5,740 bases of DNA from an uncultured bacterium. GTDB taxonomy: Bacteria > Acidobacteriota > UBA890. This document shows positions 1 to 5,411 of this stretch, one piece after another (position 1 is the first letter of the stretch; each line of letters opens with the position of its first letter). The DNA lies in assembly GCA_937922775.1 (NCBI GenBank), contig CALAKE010000315.1, positions 1-5,740 on the forward strand. Reading direction: 5' to 3'. Under the pieces are notes generated by a model. That model did not search any database and was not told where the DNA came from. It was given only the letters and a program-made list of their open reading frames with translations. A program made the translations under genes and the position numbers.

Positions 1-251
1 ACGCGCGCGGAGCCAACACCGCGGGGATGCTCGGAGTTGGTGTCCTTCTCTTCGTGCTTATGACGAGTGAGGCGTTCGAGGGCACGAGCTACTACATCTT
101 CATGAATCCGTTCGAGATGCCGTCTTCAGGAGCAGAGTTCCTGTGGTTCGAACGGGTGCTGTTGAATCGACTCGGTGTTTTCGCTGCTGGCGCCCTGATG
201 CTCTTCCTTGCGCTACGCCGGATGGAACGGCGCGAGAAGTTCCTCGGGTGA
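1..251 (+). CDS. C-terminal end of a membrane protein, possibly an ABC-2-type transporter permease (5'-truncated)
   Basis: The reading frame is open from the window edge (first full codon at base 3) to a TGA at 249-251, so the ATG at 27 is more likely internal than the true start. About 82 residues are visible. A hydrophobic stretch (GVGVLLFVLM) is followed by a polar, aromatic loop containing NPFEMP and then by a final membrane segment (LGVFAAGALMLFLALRR) ending in a basic cytoplasmic tail. A last transmembrane helix followed by a short Arg/Lys/Glu tail is common in ABC-2-type permeases and other polytopic inner-membrane proteins, which is the basis of the tentative call. No catalytic or nucleotide-binding motif is visible. 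It converges on the downstream reductase gene with only 13 bases between the stops. Family assignment is weak; membrane location is fairly sure. Confidence 0.6.
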   Translation, partial: ARGANTAGMLGVGVLLFVLMTSEAFEGTSYYIFMNPFEMPSSGAEFLWFERVLLNRLGVFAAGALMLFLALRRMERREKFLG

Positions 252-264
252 GATATCCGTCGGG

Positions 265-1263
265 TCAGAACTGTCGCCAATTGGGTTCCGGCTGAGGGGC
301 GTTGTCCAGCACCCTCTCGATGCGTTCCATCACCTCGGTCGTCATCTTCTCCGCTAGGTCGAGCGACTCCATATTCTCGACCACCTGCTCGGGCTTCGAC
401 GCACCCGTGATCACTGTGCTGACGTTCGGGTTCTTCAGGCACCATGCCAGAGCGAGTTGGGCCATCGTGCAGCCGAGATCGGCGGCGATCGGCGCCAGCT
501 TTCCGACCTTCTCGATGCGCTCTCCCCAACCCTCGTTCTGCAGCCTCTCCCGCAGCCACTTGTAGCTCTTCAGGGCCAACCTACTATCGTCCGGGATGCC
601 GTCGTTGTACTTGCCGGTCAACAGGCCGCTGGCGAGTGGGCTCCAAGTCGTCGTGCCTAGGCCTATGTCTCGATAGAGGGGCGCATACTCCTTCTCGACG
701 CGGTCACGATTGAACATGTTGTACTCCGGCTGCTCCATGGTCGGTGGAATCAGTCGCTCGCGCCGTGCGACCCCGTAGGCGTCACGTATCTGCTCGGCAC
801 TCCACTCACTGGTGCCCCAATAGAAGGCCATCCCGTCGCTAATGACCTGATTCATTGCCCTGACGGTCTCTTCCATGGGAGTGTCGATGTCGGGGCGATG
901 GCAGAAGATGAGATCCACATAGTCCATCTGGAGGCGCTCGAGCGCCGCACGGGTGCCCTCGATGATGTGCTTGTAGGAGAGGCCACGGTCGTTGGGGCCG
1001 CCGCCACCCCAGAAGATCTTCGTTGAGACCACAAGGTCAGAGCGCTTCCAGCCGGCCCGCTGAATCGCCTTGCCCATGAGGAGCTCGGCATGGCCGCCTG
1101 CGTATACCTCGGCATTGTCGAAGAAGTTGACGCCGGCCTCGATTGCGGCGCTCATGCACTCGTGCGCACGGCCCTCGTCGAGCTGTTCGTGAAAGGTCAC
1201 CCAGGCGCCGAACGATAGAGCGGACACCTGAAGGCCTGACTTTCCCAGGAAGCGATATTTCAT
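265..1263 (-). CDS. Aldo/keto reductase, Kv-beta (AKR6)-like
   Basis: This 332-residue protein is a full-length NADPH-dependent aldo/keto reductase with a single TIM barrel, expected in the cytoplasm. It opens with the family start (KYRFLGKSGLQVSALSFG). The catalytic tetrad is readable as Asp49 and Tyr54 (DNAEVYAGG), Lys82 (STKIFWGG) and His122 (FCHRPD). The cofactor-binding parts are also present: the WSPLASGLLTGKY segment (207-219) and TGAS-x-PEQ-xx-EN (287-297). KIFWGG, NDRGLSYKHIIEG, TPMEETVRAM and MAFYWGTSEWS resemble the animal potassium-channel beta subunit family and its bacterial homologues more than short-chain AKRs. Animal Kv-beta has Asn where this protein has His122, so full carbonyl reductase activity is expected. 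The physiological substrate cannot be read from sequence. The ATG at 1263 is supported by GAAGG at 1278-1274, about 10 bases upstream. It is divergent from the creD-like gene and probably monocistronic. Confidence 0.95.
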   Translation of the reverse strand: MKYRFLGKSGLQVSALSFGAWVTFHEQLDEGRAHECMSAAIEAGVNFFDNAEVYAGGHAELLMGKAIQRAGWKRSDLVVSTKIFWGGGGPNDRGLSYKHIIEGTRAALERLQMDYVDLIFCHRPDIDTPMEETVRAMNQVISDGMAFYWGTSEWSAEQIRDAYGVARRERLIPPTMEQPEYNMFNRDRVEKEYAPLYRDIGLGTTTWSPLASGLLTGKYNDGIPDDSRLALKSYKWLRERLQNEGWGERIEKVGKLAPIAADLGCTMAQLALAWCLKNPNVSTVITGASKPEQVVENMESLDLAEKMTTEVMERIERVLDNAPQPEPNWRQF

Positions 1264-1308
1264 CGTGGTTGTTCCTTCTCGTTTCTATTTCGCTGACGGG
1301 TCGGCATC

Positions 1309-1325
1309 GTTGGAGGACATCCAAC
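1309..1325. repeat. Small inverted repeat upstream of the reductase gene
   Basis: GTTGGA (1309-1314) and TCCAAC (1320-1325) are perfect 6-bp inverted arms around a 5-base spacer. The element lies about 46 bases upstream of the reductase start codon, a position suited to an operator or to a leader hairpin in the reductase mRNA. It has no T-run, so it is not an intrinsic terminator. A repeat this short could arise by chance, and I see no convincing -10/-35 pair for the reductase next to it. Confidence 0.3.
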
Positions 1326-1422
1326 CCGATCCCACCCAAGCGTGATGCGTCTGGTGTGGCTCTCTTCTTTCAGGCCATGACGGTAATGCAGGCTCACGAT
1401 CCAGACAAGGATCCGGGAAGGC

Positions 1423-1452
1423 TTGACTTTGTATAATAAAGTACTTTAGATT
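1423..1452 (+). promoter_or_regulatory. Probable sigma-70-type promoter of the creD-like gene
   Basis: TTGACT (1423-1428) is a 5/6 match to the -35 consensus. At 18-bp spacing TAGATT (1447-1452) is a 4/6 match to the -10 element. This predicts transcription starting near 1459 and a leader of about 70 bases. The region is strikingly AT-rich for this window: only 4 of the 27 bases from 1428 to 1454 are G or C. A perfect TATAAT also lies at 1432-1437, but it is only 3 bases from TTGACT and has no -35 at normal spacing, so the exact -10 is uncertain. Confidence 0.55.
1426..1447. promoter_or_regulatory. Operator-like array of ACTTT/AAAGT half-sites inside the promoter
   Basis: Three copies of one 5-bp word alternate in orientation: ACTTT (1426-1430), AAAGT (1438-1442) and ACTTT (1443-1447). 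The last two form the perfect 10-bp palindrome AAAGTACTTT (1438-1447). The first two form an inverted repeat with a 7-base spacer. The block fills the spacer between the proposed -35 and -10, where a bound dimeric repressor would block RNA polymerase. The symmetry is seen directly; regulator binding is inference. The regulator is not encoded in the window as far as I can tell. Confidence 0.45.
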
Positions 1453-1465
1453 AACCACCATGCTC

Positions 1466-1499
1466 GCCCGGGGTGAACGATCCGTCGAGAACCTCGGGC
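1466..1499 (+). other. 5' leader stem-loop ahead of the creD-like gene
   Basis: GCCCGGGGT (1466-1474) can pair with ACCTCGGGC (1491-1499) as RNA over 9 bp including one G-U pair. The intervening 16 bases can form a further small CGA/UCG stem with a UCCG loop. The hairpin would lie just after the predicted transcription start and ends 17 bases before the Shine-Dalgarno sequence. No T-run follows, so it is not a terminator. It may stabilise the mRNA 5' end or tune translation. It matches no riboswitch class that I recognise. Confidence 0.35.
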
Positions 1500-1527
1500 C
1501 GACAAACCCGACCCGCAGGAGGGGCCG

Positions 1528-2835
1528 ATGAGCGTACAGAGAATGCTAGCGATCCTCTTCATATTCTGTTGCAGCACATTTGCCTGGTTCGTGCTGGGCA
1601 CATCGGTCGTGGTACGTACCGGAGAGTCCGACAATGCGCTGAAAGCCGAAGTAATCAGCCTATGGGGAGGCCCACATGTGCAACTCGCCCCCGAGGCTTG
1701 GATCGTCGAGATTCAGCAACGCACCGAAACGGTTCAGGAAACGGGACCCGCCGGAGAATCGACGCTGCGGCAGGTGACCCGCCCTGTATCGAAGCAGCAT
1801 CGAGTAGCGCTGGACTCGAGCCGCATCGAGGTGGTGCTCGAGCTCGAACATCGTCAAAAGGGCCTGCTCTGGTACGACCTCTACGGCGTGGACTTTTCAG
1901 GTCGCTATGTACTGCAGACACCAGAAGGAATTGAGGGGCAACTGCACGTGAAGTTCGATTTTCCTGCACACGAATCCATCTACGACGGTTTCACCTTTCG
2001 GGTCGATGGGCAGGAGGGGGCAGCCAGTGACTTGCAGAGCGGTGCTGAAGTCGTCGTGGAGATCGTCGGGGCAGGGCAGGAGATCCCGGTTGAAATCTCA
2101 TATCGATCGCGCGGTCTCGATCGATGGACGTACGCGTTTCAGCAGGAGGGTGTCACTCAAGTGCGTGATTTCGAGCTCCGTCTGATGGCCAATGCCTCTG
2201 GAGTCGATTTCCCACCGGGGACGCTTTCACCGACCGTCAAAGAACCCGATGTCGATGGCGTGGCTTTGACTTGGCAGTTCGACAACATGGTTACCGGCAA
2301 GACGATCGGAGTTGATCTGCCGAACCGACTCAACCCCGGCCCGCTCACATCGAGAGTCACCTTCTTCGCACCGATCTCACTCCTTTTCTTTCTCACCGTG
2401 ATGGTGATTCTCGGCATCGTCCAGGGCAGCAACCTCCACCCGATGCACTACTTCTTCCTGTCGGCGGCCTTCTTCGCCTTCCACCTGCTGCTGGCCTATC
2501 TGGTCGACCACCTGAACATTCACGCGGCCTTCATACTCGCCACCATCGTCAGCATGGTCCTCGTGATCTCCTACCTGCGGGTCGTTGGAGGCACGCACTT
2601 CGCTTGGGCTCAAGCCGGCCTGGCGCAACTCATCTACTTGGTGCTGTTCAACTATGCGTTCTTTTTCCAGGGTTTCACGGGGCTCGCTGTGACTGTGGGA
2701 GCGATCATCACTCTCTTCGTGATGATGCAGCTCACGGCCTCAGTGGACTGGGATCTGGTCTTCAGCTCTCCGGGGCGGGGGGAGCGGGAGGCTGTCAAGA
2801 GTCGCGCTGACGTGCAGAATGCCGCGGCCAGCTAG
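1528..2835 (+). CDS. creD: CreD-family inner-membrane protein
   Basis: This 435-residue protein has the architecture of CreD (E. coli CreD is about 450 residues). An N-terminal membrane anchor (about 6-28) is followed by a large periplasmic domain (about 30-275) and then about five membrane helices (roughly 277-299, 305-327, 331-352, 360-381, 383-402). The best signature is LHPMHYFFLSAAFFAFHLLL (303-322), which matches the LHPM-Y and LLL pattern at the same position in E. coli CreD. VDWD near the end of the last helix corresponds to CreD's DW motif, and the SLWGGPHVQLAP segment (44-55) to its conserved N-terminal GP region. CreD is the envelope-related output of the CreBC regulon, linked to colicin E2 tolerance and beta-lactam response in some bacteria; its biochemical activity is unknown. 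The start is fixed by AGGAGG at 1517-1522, five bases before ATG. No creB or creC lies alongside in this window. The polar C-terminal tail (412-435) is probably cytoplasmic. Confidence 0.88.
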   Translation: MSVQRMLAILFIFCCSTFAWFVLGTSVVVRTGESDNALKAEVISLWGGPHVQLAPEAWIVEIQQRTETVQETGPAGESTLRQVTRPVSKQHRVALDSSRIEVVLELEHRQKGLLWYDLYGVDFSGRYVLQTPEGIEGQLHVKFDFPAHESIYDGFTFRVDGQEGAASDLQSGAEVVVEIVGAGQEIPVEISYRSRGLDRWTYAFQQEGVTQVRDFELRLMANASGVDFPPGTLSPTVKEPDVDGVALTWQFDNMVTGKTIGVDLPNRLNPGPLTSRVTFFAPISLLFFLTVMVILGIVQGSNLHPMHYFFLSAAFFAFHLLLAYLVDHLNIHAAFILATIVSMVLVISYLRVVGGTHFAWAQAGLAQLIYLVLFNYAFFFQGFTGLAVTVGAIITLFVMMQLTASVDWDLVFSSPGRGEREAVKSRADVQNAAAS

Positions 2836-2892
2836 CCCGGGGCGCACTATGGGAGCGTGAAGCGAGAGGATCCTAGGGCCGCGACGAGGGTT

Positions 2893-4500
2893 TCACCAGA
2901 GCGAGCCGATTCGCCAGGTGAGAAAGAAGATGGCCGCTCCACCACCCTGCCCGATAACGGTCATGGGCTCGTTCGAGATGTTTCGCCAGCTATCGAACGC
3001 CGGGTTGTTGGTGGAGAAGACCTTGCTGCTGTTGTAGGAGAATTGGGCGCCCAGGTTCGAGAGATACTCCTGCACTTCGCGTGAAAGCTCGGGGTCGACC
3101 AACTCGCTGAAATTGATGTCCCCGTTGGCGCCGTCGGGCGTGAGGAAGTTCGTGGAGCGCAAATCTCCGTCGCCGGCATCGTTGAAAAGTAGTTGCCAGG
3201 CGAATCCCAGCGATACCCCGCTGGCCCAAGGCAAGTTGCACTGCAGTCCGAACCTCACTTCCTGCGGGTGCACTTTTCTCTCGACGGGAGTTCCGCCGCC
3301 GACGTAAAACGTGCCCGAATACTCGGTCATGAACCACACTGGCACGATGCCGATGTCAAAGGCGTGGATCGAGAGTCCGAGGGCTAGAAAGGCCTCATCT
3401 CGAAGGTCGAGCCCTATCTCGATCGGTGCACCCACGAGAAAGTCTTCGGCGGTGGTGGCCGAGGAGTCGACGTACTGGACAATCAGGCCGCGGTCGGGAT
3501 CACCCAGCTTCTTGTATCCACCATTGAACAGGAGCTCGGCCCTGCCGACTGTTTTCGCCAGGAGGATGTCGAAACCGTAGTCGATTTCTCCAGATACTCC
3601 GGCGTAGTGACGCCAGTCATAGGTGTTGTAGTCGGGTGACTCCATCGGGAACTCGATATAGGTGCGGAAGCCGAGCCCAATCCCGTGCCCACGATCCTCG
3701 GAAAGGGCGTTGGCCTTGAAGCCGAAAACGATGTCGCCACTGGACCGCGCGAACGCACCGTTCCCCGGTGGATCGATGAGCACCGCCGGGTACGCATACG
3801 ACTTGTACGGGAAATCCTGCGCGATCATGAAGTATGGCTCCGGACGCAAAGCGTTGCTGGGGTAGGTATCGACGAACAGGTCCAGAGGGGGAATGGGATA
3901 GCCGACTGGGTCTTGCCCGACGCTATTTGTCCTGATCACAGGGGATATCTGAAAGAAGATCTCTGTTCGCCCCGGCAGCCCCATGGCGAACTGGAAGGGG
4001 ACATCGACGACATCGATGTCTCCGGGATAGCGGTCGTAATTCAGGACATCGACCCCCATAGCGACCTCGCCCGACTCCAGCGTATAGGGCGAAACGGCGA
4101 GCATGAGGCCAACACCGCCGCGGGCCGACAGGTTGAAGTTCGAGGGTCGGTACCTCCAAGGGCTCAGGTCGGGCCAATCCTTGGCCGGGGTCTTTCCCTC
4201 CGCTGCCGGGTCTGTGCTCGATGCGGCTTTTCGGTTGGCTCCGCCCTCCCCGTTGGGATGTGCCTCCCCGATCAGCGCTGTTCTCCGCGCTCCGCTATTC
4301 TCAGTGGCCTCGATTTGACGAGCAGAGACTGATTGTTGCCCACCCGGGTTCTGCGCTCGCCCAGGTGAAGCCTGTGCCCTCAGCGCTGGGGCGAGCGAGA
4401 TTGAGAGCGCGAGGGCCACCAGCACCAGTGAGCCGCGTCCAACTCCGTACCGGGCAGGCTGCCGGCCATCCAACCGCGAGTCCACAAGGTTCTTCGTCAT
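2893..4500 (-). CDS. Secreted, probable outer-membrane beta-barrel protein of unknown function
   Basis: I do not recognise a named family for this 535-residue protein. It has a Sec signal peptide with a long basic n-region (1-23), a hydrophobic core (24-38) and a likely signal peptidase I site after Ala-Gln-Ala (42-44). A low-complexity, probably disordered linker rich in G, A, S, Q and E follows (about 45-110). From about 120 onward the chain alternates polar and hydrophobic residues, is rich in Gly and aromatic residues, and has Asp/Pro/Gly-rich turns (for example GVGLMLAVSPYTLESGEVAMGVDV in two overlapping strand-like halves). It ends TWRIGSLW, with a terminal Trp and hydrophobic residues at positions -5, -7 and -9, like a BAM-complex beta-signal. 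It may resemble transporter-like barrels of the phenol-degradation meta-pathway type, but that is a guess. The ATG overlaps the regulator stop (ATGA) and no good Shine-Dalgarno is present, which points to translational coupling. Confidence 0.8.
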   Translation of the reverse strand: MTKNLVDSRLDGRQPARYGVGRGSLVLVALALSISLAPALRAQASPGRAQNPGGQQSVSARQIEATENSGARRTALIGEAHPNGEGGANRKAASSTDPAAEGKTPAKDWPDLSPWRYRPSNFNLSARGGVGLMLAVSPYTLESGEVAMGVDVLNYDRYPGDIDVVDVPFQFAMGLPGRTEIFFQISPVIRTNSVGQDPVGYPIPPLDLFVDTYPSNALRPEPYFMIAQDFPYKSYAYPAVLIDPPGNGAFARSSGDIVFGFKANALSEDRGHGIGLGFRTYIEFPMESPDYNTYDWRHYAGVSGEIDYGFDILLAKTVGRAELLFNGGYKKLGDPDRGLIVQYVDSSATTAEDFLVGAPIEIGLDLRDEAFLALGLSIHAFDIGIVPVWFMTEYSGTFYVGGGTPVERKVHPQEVRFGLQCNLPWASGVSLGFAWQLLFNDAGDGDLRSTNFLTPDGANGDINFSELVDPELSREVQEYLSNLGAQFSYNSSKVFSTNNPAFDSWRNISNEPMTVIGQGGGAAIFFLTWRIGSLW

Positions 4501-5402
4501 CCGATATCGGATGTTGCGGCGCCAGCCTGCTTCAACAGGGTGATCTGGTTGCCCTTATCGTTGAATTCGACCCGATCCATGAATGTTCGCATCAGCATGA
4601 TTCCGCGGCCGCTGGCACGGAGTATGTTCGCCGGGTCGGTCGGATCGGGGATCTTCTGGGGATCGAAGCCAGGGCCATCGTCGGAAAAAACGTAGACGAT
4701 TTCCTCTGTGGTCTCGCGGCAGGTGCAGTGTACGCGGCGTTCGGAATACGGCTCCTGTTTTCGGCGTTCTTCAATCAGCCGCTCGTAGCCGCTGCGGTCG
4801 GTTTGGCGCAGGCTGGAATCGACCTCGAGGTTGCCGTGAATCATTGCGTTCGATATCGCCTCCACCAGCGCCATTCCCACCTGTGACCGCACCGTGTCGT
4901 TGGCGAAGCCCAGTCGCTCGAGGCTGTCCTGCAGAAAACCGGCAACCGTGAAGATCAACGCCGGGTCGTTTTCCAGCTCGAAGGAGGTCTCACGGCCCCG
5001 CAGGTATTCGAGCAGCTTGCTGCGCGATTGTCTCGCCTCCGCAATCTCGAGAACTTGAAGCACTGTGTCGACGAGCTCCTCCTTGAGCTCCCGTTTGGGG
5101 ACGTAACTAGCGGCACCGGCTTGCAGGGCTTGCACGGCAATGCGCTCGTTGCCCTGCGAGGTCATCAGGATGACCGGGACGAGAGGGTACTCGGAGCGCA
5201 TATGCTCGACCAGCTCCAGCCCATCCATGCCGGGCATTCGCAGGTCCGTAAGCATCAGGTCGGGCGCACTGCTGGCCACGAGCTCGAGCGCTTGGTTGCC
5301 CTCTGTGGCGAGGAGCACCTCGAGGTCCTCGAGCGGCCGCAAATAGCGCTCGGCGGCCTCCCGGTCGATGTCCTCGTCATCTACGATCAGAATTCTCGGC
5401 AT
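4497..5402 (-). CDS. Response regulator with RsbW-like ATPase (anti-sigma) output domain
   Basis: The 301 residues form two domains. The receiver (about 1-118) has the acidic pocket Asp9/Asp10 (LIVDDED), phospho-acceptor Asp53 (LTDLRMPG), Thr81 (ILMTSQG) and Lys103 (VPK). After a helical linker (about 118-145) comes a GHKL/HATPase_c_2 domain of the RsbW/SpoIIAB anti-sigma type, with an N-box VEAISNAMIHGN (180-191), a G1 box DDGPGF (241-246) and a G2 box GRGIMLMR (265-272). A charged insert of about 35 residues (193-228) separates the N and G1 boxes. There is no DNA-binding domain. In this family such a domain binds or phosphorylates an anti-sigma antagonist, or sequesters a sigma factor, so phosphorylation of Asp53 probably switches partner binding. 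No sigma factor, STAS protein or PP2C phosphatase is in the window. The gene follows the kinase stop by 9 bases, has only a weak Shine-Dalgarno, and overlaps the next gene by 4 bases. Confidence 0.93.
   Translation of the reverse strand: MPRILIVDDEDIDREAAERYLRPLEDLEVLLATEGNQALELVASSAPDLMLTDLRMPGMDGLELVEHMRSEYPLVPVILMTSQGNERIAVQALQAGAASYVPKRELKEELVDTVLQVLEIAEARQSRSKLLEYLRGRETSFELENDPALIFTVAGFLQDSLERLGFANDTVRSQVGMALVEAISNAMIHGNLEVDSSLRQTDRSGYERLIEERRKQEPYSERRVHCTCRETTEEIVYVFSDDGPGFDPQKIPDPTDPANILRASGRGIMLMRTFMDRVEFNDKGNQITLLKQAGAATSDIG
4498..4513. repeat. Perfect 16-bp palindrome over the regulator/barrel gene junction
   Basis: CATCCGATATCGGATG is its own reverse complement. On the minus strand its 3' end is the ATG of the barrel gene, and it covers the last codons and most of the stop of the regulator gene. 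As RNA it could form a 6-bp stem (CAUCCG/CGGAUG) with an AUAU loop, hiding the start codon until a ribosome finishing the regulator opens it. As DNA it could be a protein-binding site, but an intragenic position favours the RNA role. The palindrome is seen directly; both roles are inference. Confidence 0.6.
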
Positions 5403-5411
5403 GTGGCTAGT

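Noticed and set aside
252..264. Terminator between the convergent permease and reductase genes
   Set aside because: The 13-base gap holds no hairpin or T-run.
92..559. A 155-codon open frame on the minus strand overlapping the permease end and the reductase C terminus
   Set aside because: It is out of frame with the clearly conserved reductase, very rich in Arg, and has no recognisable domain.
1432..1437. Perfect TATAAT as the -10 element for either strand
   Set aside because: On the plus strand there is no -35 at 16-18 bp. On the minus strand the near-match TATTAT also lacks a -35. It is kept only as an alternative in the promoter entry.
2836..2892. Possible bidirectional terminator between the convergent creD-like and barrel genes
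   Set aside because: Only short GC-rich palindromes (such as CCCGGG, GGATCC and CCTAGG) are seen, with no long stem and no T-run on either strand.
3685..4332. A 215-codon open frame on the plus strand opposite the barrel gene
   Set aside because: It is antisense to a gene with a signal peptide and coding-like composition. Its product is rich in Arg, Gly and Asp with no domain, and such frames are common opposite GC-rich genes.
4221..4886. A 221-codon open frame on the plus strand across the barrel/regulator junction
   Set aside because: It runs opposite the conserved N-box and G-box coding sequence of the regulator and shows no domain or ribosome binding site of its own.
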